Shown here in pieces: positions 9,207 to 17,331 of a stretch of 59,401 nucleotides of DNA. Made by a program: the position numbers and the translations under genes. Source of the DNA: an uncultured Butyricicoccus sp. (GTDB lineage Bacteria; Bacillota; Clostridia; Oscillospirales; Butyricicoccaceae); assembly GCA_900547195.1 (NCBI GenBank), contig URFQ01000005.1, positions 1 through 59,401 on the forward strand. Direction: 5' to 3'. The first letter of the stretch is position 1. The number at the start of each line of letters is the position of its first letter. The notes under the pieces are model-generated. The model was not told the DNA's origin, did no database searches, and saw only the letters and a program-made list of their open reading frames with translations.

Positions 9207-10448
9207 ATGCGGGATGTGGAGCGGCAGCTGCTCTCCTGCCTCGCGGCCTATCGGCTGGGCACGAGGACGGCAAAACTGGAAAACGGATTTGCGGACTGGG
9301 CCGCCTTGCGGCGGCTTGCGGATGCGCACAAGCTGTCTCCCATCGTATGCGAGACGCTGTGGCGGGATCCGGCGTTCTGCGGCGGGGACGCGGCGCTCGC
9401 GGCCGCATGGCGGCGGCAGACCGTGCTGCAAGCCGCCGGGCAAGCCGCGCGCACCCAGCGCCTGCTGGCGCTCGTGCAGCCGCTGGAAGAGGCGGGCGTC
9501 CGCTATGCGGTGGTAAAGGGCGCGCTGTGCCGCGAGCTGTATCTCCGTCCCGACCTGCGCCTGTCCGGTGATGAAGACCTGCTGGTGGACGAAGCCGACG
9601 CCGAGCGCTGCGCGGAGCGGTTCCGCGAAAACGGGATGCAGCCCGTTGGCGGGCTGCCGGACGGCCCGGTGACCCACTGGCTCGACCGCCGCACCGGCCT
9701 GCACGTGGAGCTGCACACCGCGCTGTTTTCCACCAGGCGCGCTGCGGATCGCCTTCTGAATGGCTGTTTTCATGAAGAACTGAAAAATACGGTATTTGCT
9801 CCGGCGGCGGGCGGCCTGCTGCGCGCCTTCCCCCCGACGTATCACTTCCTGTTCCTCGTGTGCCACGCCCTCAAGCACTTTATCGCGGGCGGCTTCGGCA
9901 TCCGCACGCTGTGCGATGTGGTGACCTACGCCGAGCGGCACAAGGGGGAAATCGACCGGCAGGCCGTGTACGGCTGGCTGGAGCGGGTGGACGGCCGCGT
10001 GTTTCTCGACCAGGTTTTTGCCATTGGGCAGCAAACCCTGGGGTTTGACCCGGCGGAAAGCGGCTGGCCGCTTTGCGCTGCCGAAGACACGGAGGACATG
10101 CTCGCGGACATTTTGGAGGCGGGTATTTACGGACAGAGTACCCTGTCCCGCCGCCACAGCGCGGGCACGGTACTGCGCGCCGCCGAACAGGGGAGCGGAA
10201 AGGGCGCGCTGCTGCGCACCGCGTTTCCGCCCGCGCAGGAGCTGCACGGCCGTTACCCGCTCCTCAAGCGCGCCCCGGCGCTGCTGCCCGCAGTCTGGCT
10301 GCACCGGTTCGGCCGGTATGGGCTGGAGCTGCTGCATGGCCGGCGGGAGGGCAGTTCGCTGCGCGAAAGTGTGGCGCTCGGCAAAAAACGGACCGAAATG
10401 ATGAGGAAATATGGAATTCTTCCAAAGGGTAAAAAGAAAAATCGATGA
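9207..10448 (+). CDS. Nucleotidyltransferase-family (NTP_transf_5-like) protein
   Basis: 413 residues. The central motif YAVVKGALCRELY...LRLSGDEDLLVD matches the uncharacterised nucleotidyltransferase family often listed as NTP_transf_5. The putative metal-binding acids are D122 and D124, and K-G upstream is typical. The C-terminal part is helical and Arg/Leu-rich with no recognised domain. Members recur beside PqqD, HprK-like and S26-type genes in peptide and exopolysaccharide loci, but their reaction is not established. A short GAGGGA lies before ATG 9207. The 3' end overlaps the ABC transporter gene by 38 bases. Confidence 0.75.
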   Translation: MRDVERQLLSCLAAYRLGTRTAKLENGFADWAALRRLADAHKLSPIVCETLWRDPAFCGGDAALAAAWRRQTVLQAAGQAARTQRLLALVQPLEEAGVRYAVVKGALCRELYLRPDLRLSGDEDLLVDEADAERCAERFRENGMQPVGGLPDGPVTHWLDRRTGLHVELHTALFSTRRAADRLLNGCFHEELKNTVFAPAAGGLLRAFPPTYHFLFLVCHALKHFIAGGFGIRTLCDVVTYAERHKGEIDRQAVYGWLERVDGRVFLDQVFAIGQQTLGFDPAESGWPLCAAEDTEDMLADILEAGIYGQSTLSRRHSAGTVLRAAEQGSGKGALLRTAFPPAQELHGRYPLLKRAPALLPAVWLHRFGRYGLELLHGRREGSSLRESVALGKKRTEMMRKYGILPKGKKKNR

Positions 10449-12117
10449 CGGCTTTTTGCAGGAGTTTGCAGGCGAGCTCCGGTGGCTGTGGCAGTATATC
10501 CGCCGCTACCGGGCGACGGTTGCCATCCACATCCTGCTCGGCGTGCTCGGCATCCTGATGAGCCTCGGCAGCAGCGTGGCCTCCAAGCACCTGATCGACG
10601 CGGTCACCGGCTACCAATCGGGCGCGATCGGGCTGGCGGCGTCGCTGATGGTGGGCATGCAGCTTGGGAATATCGCGATGCGAAGCATTTCCAGCCGGGT
10701 GGGCGCGGTGATTAATATCCGCGTGCAGAATGAGATGCAGGCCGAGGTGTATCGCCGCATCCTGGCGACCGATTGGGAATCGGTCGAGCGCTTCCGAAGC
10801 GGCGATCTGCTGAGCCGCCTGAACACGGACGCGGGCGCGGTGGCGAGCGGCGTGACCAGCTTCATCCCGAGCCTGATTTCGAGCAGCGTGCAGTTTATCG
10901 GCGCGTTTGGCATCATCGCCTACTACGATCCAACCATGGCGGCGATCGCACTGCTGGGCGTGCCAGTGTCGGTGCTCGCGTCGCGCGTCCTGATCCGCCG
11001 TATGCGGGCGTATAACCGCGAAATGAAGGGGATTTACAGCGATTTAATGTCGTTTCACGAGGATTCTTTTCAGAACATCACAAGCATCAAGGCGTTCGGC
11101 ATCTCCGGCCTGTTCGATCGGAAGATGGACGGCCTGCTGCACACCTACCGCGGCTCGTACTTACAGTATAATCGGTTTTCGGTCAAAACCACGGCGCTCA
11201 TGTCCCTGATGGGGCTGGCAGTGTCCGCGGGCTGCTTCGGCTGGGGTGTGTACCGCCTGTGGGCGGGCGCGATCAGCTACGGCTCCATGACCATGTTTTT
11301 GCAGCTGGCTTCCTCGCTCGGCGCGGCGTTCTCGACGTTGATCGGCCTCGCGCCCACGGCGATTTCCATTTCAACTTCCGCCGGGCGCGTCATGGCGGTG
11401 GTCGAACTGCCTGCCGAGGACGCGGCGCCCACAGACGGTTTCCTGCGCGAGGGCGCATTTTCGCTCGACCTCACAGGCGTCCGCTTTGCCTATCACGGCG
11501 GGGACACGGTGCTGCGGGACGTGAACATGTCCGCCCGCCCGGGCGACCTCATCGCCCTGACCGGCCCCTCCGGCGAGGGAAAAACCACGCTGCTGCGCAT
11601 CCTTTTGGGGCTGGTGCGCCCGTCTCAGGGCGAGGCTGCGCTGACCGGGGAGAGCGGCCGGCGTTATCCGGTTTCCGCGGCCACGCGCGGCGCGTTTGGC
11701 TATGTGCCGCAGGGCAACAGCATCTTTGCGGGCACGATTGCCGACAATCTGCGCCTGACCAGGCCGGACGCGACCGACGCTGAGCTGGAAACCGTATTGC
11801 GGGCTGCGTGCGCGTATGATTTTGTGAAGGAACTGCCCGGCGGCCTGCAATACGTTGTCGGCGGGCGCGGCAAGGGCCTGTCGGAAGGGCAGGCGCAGCG
11901 CATCGCCGTGGCGCGCGCCCTGCTGCGCGGCGCGCCCATCCTGCTGCTCGATGAAGCGACCTCGGCGCTGGATGAGGATACCGAGGAACGCATGCTGCGC
12001 AACCTGATGGAAGGCGGCTGGGTGCGCACCTGCATCCTCGTTACCCACCGGCCGGGAAGCCGCCGGTTCTGCACGCGCGGCTACCGGGTGCAGAACGGCC
12101 GGGTGGAGGCATGCTGA
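10411..12117 (+). CDS. ABC exporter, fused membrane and ATPase domains
   Basis: 568 residues, a half-transporter. Residues ~30-320 form an ABC-type exporter membrane domain with about six hydrophobic segments (for example VAIHILLGVLGILMSL). The ATPase follows, with Walker A GPSGEGKTT at 385-393, the Q-loop region YVPQGNSIF, signature LSEGQAQR, Walker B ILLLDEATSAL, and a switch His in VTHRPGS. No C39 leader-peptidase domain is fused at the N-terminus, so leader removal would need a separate protease such as the S26-type product encoded next. It probably exports the modified peptide; a lipid-linked sugar cargo is the main alternative. It overlaps both neighbours. Confidence 0.88.
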   Translation: MEFFQRVKRKIDDGFLQEFAGELRWLWQYIRRYRATVAIHILLGVLGILMSLGSSVASKHLIDAVTGYQSGAIGLAASLMVGMQLGNIAMRSISSRVGAVINIRVQNEMQAEVYRRILATDWESVERFRSGDLLSRLNTDAGAVASGVTSFIPSLISSSVQFIGAFGIIAYYDPTMAAIALLGVPVSVLASRVLIRRMRAYNREMKGIYSDLMSFHEDSFQNITSIKAFGISGLFDRKMDGLLHTYRGSYLQYNRFSVKTTALMSLMGLAVSAGCFGWGVYRLWAGAISYGSMTMFLQLASSLGAAFSTLIGLAPTAISISTSAGRVMAVVELPAEDAAPTDGFLREGAFSLDLTGVRFAYHGGDTVLRDVNMSARPGDLIALTGPSGEGKTTLLRILLGLVRPSQGEAALTGESGRRYPVSAATRGAFGYVPQGNSIFAGTIADNLRLTRPDATDAELETVLRAACAYDFVKELPGGLQYVVGGRGKGLSEGQAQRIAVARALLRGAPILLLDEATSALDEDTEERMLRNLMEGGWVRTCILVTHRPGSRRFCTRGYRVQNGRVEAC

Positions 12118-12590
12118 CGGGCGGAAACGGACGCAGGATTGTGGACGCCGCCGCGCTGCTCGAGGAATACCGGACGCTCGTGGAGCAGGTGGAGCTGGCG
12201 CCGCTCGTCGTCAGCGGGAACAGCATGTCGCCCTTTCTGGCGCACGGGCGCGATACGGTGTACTTATCCAAAGTGGACCGGCCGCTCCGCCGGGGCGACA
12301 TGGTGCTCTATCAGCGCAAAAACGGCGCATATATCCTGCACCGCATCTGCGGCGTGCGGGACGGCGCGTTTGACCTGGCCGGGGACGCGCAGACGGTTGT
12401 GGAGCACGGCGTGACGCGGGATCAGATTTTCGCGGTCGTGCGCGCGGCGCGGCGCAAGGGCCGCATGCAGCAGCCCGGCTGCTTCTGGTGGGCATTCTTT
12501 GAAAAATTCTGGGTGCGCGTCATCCCGATGCGCCCTGTCCTGCTGCGCGTTTATCGCGCGCTGCATCGCATTTTTGGGAGGAAAATATGA
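12111..12590 (+). CDS. S24/S26-family signal-peptidase-like protease
   Basis: 159 residues. VVSGNSMSPFL matches the signal peptidase box, with S38 as the nucleophile and M39 following. RRGDMVLYQRKNGAYILHRICG provides a His (H77) where bacterial SipS uses Lys, as in the ER/archaeal type. The N-terminal membrane anchor of classical signal peptidases is missing. A weakly hydrophobic stretch near the C-terminus (CFWWAFFEKFWV) may contact the membrane. Its place between exporter and PqqD suggests it trims the exported peptide or its leader. The ATG overlaps the exporter stop, and the end overlaps pqqD-like by 4 bases. Confidence 0.78.
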   Translation: MLTGGNGRRIVDAAALLEEYRTLVEQVELAPLVVSGNSMSPFLAHGRDTVYLSKVDRPLRRGDMVLYQRKNGAYILHRICGVRDGAFDLAGDAQTVVEHGVTRDQIFAVVRAARRKGRMQQPGCFWWAFFEKFWVRVIPMRPVLLRVYRALHRIFGRKI

Positions 12591-12856
12591 AAATTTCGAA
12601 CGATTTTATCCTGCGCGAGATCGCGGGCGAGTATATCCTCGTGCCGGCCGGCGCGGCGGCTGTAAAATTTCACGGCCTGTTTACCCTAAACGAGCTGGGC
12701 AAATTCATTTTTGAAGCGCTGGCGGACGGCTGCACGGCCGCAGCGTTGGTGGACCGGATCACCGCCGAGTACGACGTGGACGTGGGCGCCGCAGCCGCGG
12801 ATGTGGAGGAATTCCTGGGGCAGCTGCGCGGCATCGGCGCGCTTGTGGACGCATGA
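12587..12856 (+). CDS. PqqD-like peptide-chaperone (RRE) protein
   Basis: 89 residues, a stand-alone PqqD fold. It has an N-terminal beta-strand region (DFILREIAGEYILVP), FTLNELGKFIFEAL, and a C-terminal winged-helix part ending FLGQLRGIGAL. PqqD-type RiPP recognition elements bind the leader of a precursor and hand it to modifying enzymes. The YxxP motif in the peptide at 6683 is the expected ligand; this pairing is inferred. GGAGG precedes the ATG, and the gene overlaps both neighbours by 4 bases, so it is translated with the S26-type and phosphatase genes. Confidence 0.85.
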   Translation: MKISNDFILREIAGEYILVPAGAAAVKFHGLFTLNELGKFIFEALADGCTAAALVDRITAEYDVDVGAAAADVEEFLGQLRGIGALVDA

Positions 12857-13608
12857 TCGACCTGCATACGCACATCCTGCCCGGGGTGGACGACGGCGCG
12901 CCCGACCTCCAGGCCGCGCTCGCCATGGTCGAGATTGCCGCCGAAAGCGGTGTGTCCGCGATCACCGTCACCCCGCACAGCAACATGCCCGGGTATTTTG
13001 AAAACCATTGGGGGCCGGAGCTGCGGCAGAAGGTTGAGGATTTTATTTCCGCGCTGCGCTGGGCGGGCGCAGCGGTCAGCCTGTACACCGGCATGGAGAT
13101 TTTCGGCACGCCGGATACGCCCGCGCTGCTGCGGCAGGGCCGTCTGATGACCCTGAACGGCTCGCGCTATCCGCTGATCGAGTTCCCGTTTGAGGGCTAC
13201 GCCGCGCAGGCGACCGATATCCTGCGGCGGGTGGCCGCGCTCGGTTACCGACCGGTGGTCGCGCACCCGGAGCGCTACCGTTATGCGCAGGAAGACCCCG
13301 CGCTTCTGGACCGTTGGCTGGAACTGGGCTGCCTGCTGCAAGTGAACCGCGGCAGCCTGTTCGGCCGGTTTGGCCGCGCGTCCGAGGCGCTGGCGCATGG
13401 AATGCTGCGCCGCGGCCAGGTTTCCGTGGTGGCGAGCGACGCGCACTCGCCGGCCACGCGCACGCCGTGGCTGCGCGATGCGTGGGAGCTCATCTGTGAA
13501 GAATATTCCGCCGGGACCGCGCGGCTGCTGCTGGAGGACAACCCCCGGCGCATCCTTGCGGATCAGGAGCCCGTCCCGGCTGGTTTTGATAAAGGAGGAT
13601 GCGTGTGA
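12853..13608 (+). CDS. CpsB/YwqE-type PHP tyrosine phosphatase
   Basis: 251 residues with the PHP metal-site motifs: MIDLHTHILPGVDDGA at the N-terminus, TPHSN, E in PLIEFPFEG, AHPERY, and SDAHSP near the end. This is the manganese-dependent phosphotyrosine phosphatase family (CpsB, CapC, YwqE) that dephosphorylates BY-kinases in capsule loci. Its substrates here would be the Tyr-rich tails of the two kinases encoded at 14464 and 15908. Its ATG overlaps the PqqD stop (ATGA), which couples the peptide and polysaccharide-type genes. Confidence 0.9.
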   Translation: MIDLHTHILPGVDDGAPDLQAALAMVEIAAESGVSAITVTPHSNMPGYFENHWGPELRQKVEDFISALRWAGAAVSLYTGMEIFGTPDTPALLRQGRLMTLNGSRYPLIEFPFEGYAAQATDILRRVAALGYRPVVAHPERYRYAQEDPALLDRWLELGCLLQVNRGSLFGRFGRASEALAHGMLRRGQVSVVASDAHSPATRTPWLRDAWELICEEYSAGTARLLLEDNPRRILADQEPVPAGFDKGGCV

Positions 13609-14450
13609 AAAAGAAAGGGAAACGGCTGCTGGTTGCCTTCACCGCAGCGTGCTGCGCGGTGTTTGCCGGGTATCTCGCCGTATCGCGGCACATGGGCGAC
13701 CACGCCGCGCCTGTGATTTCCTTCCCGGAGGGCGAGCTTACGGTTTCGGTCGGCGCGGGGGAGGAGGAGATGCTCGCGGGCGTGACCGCAACCGACGGGC
13801 ACGACGGCGACGTGACCGCAGGCGTGGTGCTGGAGGGTGTCACCGGCCTGTCGGGCGACCGCAAGGCGACCGCGATCTACGCAGCCTTTGACCAGGCGGG
13901 CAATGTGGCCCGCGTGCGGCGCACGGTGGTATATCCCGATTACCACAGCCCGGTGTTTACGCTGTCCGGGCCGCTGGTGTATACGAGCGGCCGGGGCGTG
14001 GACGTGTTTGCGCGCATCCGCGCCACGGACGTGATCGACGGCGACCTGACCGGGCGGGTCAAGGCCACGCTCGCGGACAAGGAGGGCGCGGTCACCGAAG
14101 CGGGGATGCACGCGGTCGAGTTCCGCGTCACCAACAGCATGGGCGATACCGCGCGGCTGACCCTGCCGGTCGAGGTGTGCGAGCCGGGGAAATATAACGC
14201 CGAAGCGCTGCTGAGCGAGTACCTCGTGTACGTGAAGCAGGGCGCAGCTTTTGAAAGCTGGCCGTACCTCCGGGCGCTCAAGTCCGGGCAGGGCGAAATG
14301 AGCCTCGCGGACGGCGCATGGGAAGGCGCGGATATCGAAATTACATCGGACGTGGACACGGCCGTACCGGGCGTATACAGCGTGGGCTATACGGTCACGC
14401 GCGGCGCATACACCGGGCACACGCGCCTGATCGTTGTCGTCGGGCAGTAA
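13605..14450 (+). CDS. Membrane-anchored protein with cadherin/HYR-like Ig domains
   Basis: 281 residues from GTG 13605, with AAAGGAGG at 13591-13598 giving a 6-base spacer; the ATG at 13599 is too close. The N-terminus KKKGKRLLVAFTAACCAVFAGYLAV is a signal anchor or signal peptide. Two bacterial Ig-like (DUF5011/HYR type) repeats follow, each with DGHDGDVT or DVIDGDLTGRV and a FDQAGNVA-like end, then a third partial repeat. Such domains sit on the cell surface. Its place between phosphatase and Wzz-kinase suggests a role in the envelope complex, but no catalytic motif is visible. Confidence 0.7.
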   Translation: MKKKGKRLLVAFTAACCAVFAGYLAVSRHMGDHAAPVISFPEGELTVSVGAGEEEMLAGVTATDGHDGDVTAGVVLEGVTGLSGDRKATAIYAAFDQAGNVARVRRTVVYPDYHSPVFTLSGPLVYTSGRGVDVFARIRATDVIDGDLTGRVKATLADKEGAVTEAGMHAVEFRVTNSMGDTARLTLPVEVCEPGKYNAEALLSEYLVYVKQGAAFESWPYLRALKSGQGEMSLADGAWEGADIEITSDVDTAVPGVYSVGYTVTRGAYTGHTRLIVVVGQ

Positions 14451-14463
14451 GGAGGGGATGGGC

Positions 14464-15918
14464 ATGCAGAAAGATAATCCGGCGGGGCAGCCCGGGCTGC
14501 TCTCCTTTGATCCGGCCCCGGTTATCCGGGATGTGCTCAGGCGCTGGTATCTGATTGTCATGGCCGCCCTGTTCGCGGGCATGGCGGGCTATGTGGCAAG
14601 CGACCTGCGGTATACGCCGCAGTATACCACCACAACCACCTTTGTGGTGTCCGTGCGGGGCAGCTCGACCACCGTGTACCAGAACCTGTCCGCGGCCACC
14701 AACCTCGCGGCCGTATTTTCCGAGGTGCTGAACAGTTCCATCCTGCGGCGGACAGTCACCGAGGCGGTCGGGCTGGATGCCTTTCACGGCACGATCGCAG
14801 CGGAGGCGGTCCAGGAGACCAACCTTCTGACCCTCAAGGTCACGGACGACGATCCGCGCACGGTGTTCCTCGCCACAAGGGCCATCATTGAAAACCATCA
14901 CATCGTATCCGATCAGGTGCTCGGGGACACCATCCTCGAGGTCTTGCAGGAGCCGCGCGTGCCGGGCGCGCCCTCCAACCCCAAAGCGTCGTTTTCGGTG
15001 ATGAAAAAGGCGGGCGCGCTGGCGGCGGCCGCTGTGTGCGTGTTGCTCGGCGTGCTGTCCGCGATGAAGGACACGGTGCGCAGCAAAAAGGAGGCCGAGA
15101 AAAAGCTTGGCTGCCGCGTGCTGGGCGAAATCCGGCATGAGCGCAAGTATAAGACCCTCGCCGCGTGGCGCAAGCGCCACAAGACGAGCATTTTGATTAC
15201 CAACCCGCTGACCAGCTTCCCGTATGTGGAAAGCATCCGCAAGCTGTGCCGCCGGATTGAGCAAAAGCTGCCGGGGGGCGTCCTGATGGTGACGAGCGCG
15301 CTCGAAAATGAGGGAAAATCGACCGTGGCGGTCAACCTTGCGCTGGCGCTTGCGCGCAAGCACAGCCGCGTGCTGCTGATGGATTGCGACCTGCTCAAGC
15401 CGGCGGATTATAAAATCCTGGAAAACCCGTGGAAGGGTACGGGCGTCATGGGCGTGGCCACAGGCAGCGCAAAGCTTGCGGACGCGGTGCAGCGCGACCC
15501 GGATACGGGCCTCTATCTGCTGCTCGAGCGTTGGGGCGTGCGCAGCTCGACCGATGTGGCCGGTTCGGCAGGCATGGCGCGCATGCTTGCGGACGCGCGC
15601 GCCCAGTTCGATTATGTCGTGCTCGACACCCCGCCGATGACGGCGGTGCCGGACGCCGAATGCCTGATGGAACTGGCCGATGCATCGCTGCTGGTCGTGC
15701 AGCAAAATGTTGCAGCGGCCGGCATGCTCGAGGGCGCGGTGGCAGCCCTGAGCGGCGCGCGGGGCGAGCTGCTCGGCTGCGTGCTCAACGATATGGTGAC
15801 CGCCCTTCTGCCGGACGGGGGCGGGTATGGCTATGGGTACGGCTATGGCCGTTACGGGACATACGGTTATGGGCAGAAGAAATCCGGCAGGAAGGGAGGC
15901 GCGTCCCATGGACAATGA
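14464..15918 (+). CDS. Fused Wzz/BY-kinase (bacterial tyrosine kinase) 1
   Basis: 484 residues from ATG 14464 (GGAGG at 14451-14455). A Wzz-type domain with two membrane segments (near residues 30-50 and 180-200) precedes a BY-kinase domain: Walker A ENEGKST at 281-287, Walker A' MDCD (D307, D309) and Walker B DTPP at D388. The C-terminus has an alternating Tyr-Gly tail (GYGYGYGRYGTYGYG), the usual autophosphorylation cluster. Such proteins set polysaccharide chain length by cycling phosphorylation. In most Firmicutes the two domains are separate proteins; here they are fused. It overlaps the next gene by 11 bases. Confidence 0.9.
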   Translation: MQKDNPAGQPGLLSFDPAPVIRDVLRRWYLIVMAALFAGMAGYVASDLRYTPQYTTTTTFVVSVRGSSTTVYQNLSAATNLAAVFSEVLNSSILRRTVTEAVGLDAFHGTIAAEAVQETNLLTLKVTDDDPRTVFLATRAIIENHHIVSDQVLGDTILEVLQEPRVPGAPSNPKASFSVMKKAGALAAAAVCVLLGVLSAMKDTVRSKKEAEKKLGCRVLGEIRHERKYKTLAAWRKRHKTSILITNPLTSFPYVESIRKLCRRIEQKLPGGVLMVTSALENEGKSTVAVNLALALARKHSRVLLMDCDLLKPADYKILENPWKGTGVMGVATGSAKLADAVQRDPDTGLYLLLERWGVRSSTDVAGSAGMARMLADARAQFDYVVLDTPPMTAVPDAECLMELADASLLVVQQNVAAAGMLEGAVAALSGARGELLGCVLNDMVTALLPDGGGYGYGYGYGRYGTYGYGQKKSGRKGGASHGQ

Positions 15919-17308
15919 AAACACCGGCATTGACCTCAGCGTCCTGGCGGGCGACCTGCTGCGCACCGCGCGGCGGCTGTGGTGGCTGCTGCTGGTGCTG
16001 GCGGCGCTGGCTGGCGGTATCCTGGGCGCCAGGGCGTGGTTCTCCTACCGGCCGCAGTATCAGGCGACCGCGTCCTTTACCGTGACGGTCGCCAACCCCC
16101 TGCAATCGGATGTGCGTACCTACAACGCCGCGGCCGCCGAGCAGATGGCCAAAACCTTCCCCTATATCCTGACAAGCGGCGCATTGAGCGACCTTGTGAT
16201 GCAGGACCTCGGCATCAAGGTCATGCCGCCGGTGTCGGCAAGCGTGCTGGAAAACACCAATATCTTTACGCTGTCGGTCACCTCGGGCGACCCGCAGTTT
16301 GCTTACGACGTGCTGCACGCGGTCATGGAACGGTATCCGGATATTGCGGAGTTTGTGGTGGGCCCGACCAAAATGGCGCTGCTCGACGAAAGCGGGGTGC
16401 CGTCCGCGCCGGTGAGCGGCCGGGGCTTTGCGGGCGCGGCCAAACGCGGCGCGCTGTATGGCGCTGCGCTGTGGGCGGCGCTGGTGGCGCTTCTCGCGGC
16501 CACCCGCACCACGGTACACAACGAAGACGAGCTGAAGCGCGTGATTAACCTGCGCTGCCTGGGCCTGCTGCCCTTTGTGCGAGGTGTCCGGAAAGGAAGC
16601 GCCTGCCCGATGCTGGCCGCGGAAAACGACAAATTTGGCTTTTTCGAATCGGTGCGCCTGGTGCGTATCCGCGCGGAAAAGGAGATGCGCCGCCGGGGGC
16701 ATCAGGTGCTGCTCGTCTCAAGCGCCATCCCGGGAGAGGGAAAGACGACGCTTGCGGTCAATCTTGCGCTGTCGCTCGCGCAGAAGGGGCTGCGTACCCT
16801 GCTCGTGGACTGCGACCTGCGCAACCCTTCGGTCGCCGGCGCCCTCGGCCGGGAGAATCCCTGCGGCCTCGCCGCCTATCTGGACGGCGCGGCGACGATG
16901 CAGGACATTGTTTACGAGGCGGACACGGCAAACCTGAGCGTGGTATTCGGCGGCAAGCCGGCAGCAAACGCGGCCGAACTGCTGGCGCGCCCCAAGGCCG
17001 GTGAGTTCCTCCGTTTGGCGCGCAAGAGGTTTGATTACATTATCCTGGACACCCCTCCGTGTTCCATGCTGTCGGACGCAGCCGAGGCAGCCGAGCTGGC
17101 CGATTGTGCGCTGCTTGTGATCCGGCAGAACTATGCGCCGCGCGAGCGCATCCTGGAAGGCGCGCAGCTGCTGACGGGCGGCGGCCTGCCGCTCATCGGC
17201 TGTGTGCTCGGCTGCGTGCAGCGCGGCATGCTGGGCGGCCCGTATGGGTATTACGGCTATGCATATGGACGCGATTCCCGCAGGGAGGAAGAAGAATCCC
17301 GGGACTGA
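15908..17308 (+). CDS. Fused Wzz/BY-kinase (bacterial tyrosine kinase) 2
   Basis: 466 residues from ATG 15908. The organisation matches the preceding gene: an N-terminal membrane segment (RRLWWLLLVLAALAGGILGA), a Wzz extracellular region, a second membrane segment (~residues 178-198), then Walker A PGEGKTT at 275-281, A' VDCD, and Walker B ILDTPPC. The Tyr cluster is shorter (YGYYGYAYGR) and is followed by an acidic-basic end. The sequence is clearly diverged from kinase 1, so this is an old duplication or two specialised chain-length regulators rather than a recent copy. Confidence 0.9.
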   Translation: MDNENTGIDLSVLAGDLLRTARRLWWLLLVLAALAGGILGARAWFSYRPQYQATASFTVTVANPLQSDVRTYNAAAAEQMAKTFPYILTSGALSDLVMQDLGIKVMPPVSASVLENTNIFTLSVTSGDPQFAYDVLHAVMERYPDIAEFVVGPTKMALLDESGVPSAPVSGRGFAGAAKRGALYGAALWAALVALLAATRTTVHNEDELKRVINLRCLGLLPFVRGVRKGSACPMLAAENDKFGFFESVRLVRIRAEKEMRRRGHQVLLVSSAIPGEGKTTLAVNLALSLAQKGLRTLLVDCDLRNPSVAGALGRENPCGLAAYLDGAATMQDIVYEADTANLSVVFGGKPAANAAELLARPKAGEFLRLARKRFDYIILDTPPCSMLSDAAEAAELADCALLVIRQNYAPRERILEGAQLLTGGGLPLIGCVLGCVQRGMLGGPYGYYGYAYGRDSRREEEESRD

Positions 17309-17331
17309 TACCGCAGAAAGGGGGATAACCG

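Noticed and set aside
6683..12856. Lasso peptide cluster
   Set aside because: YxxP leader, PqqD-type RRE and HprK-like kinase fit, but the transglutaminase-like B2 protease and the asparagine-synthetase-like cyclase are absent, while a radical SAM enzyme is present.
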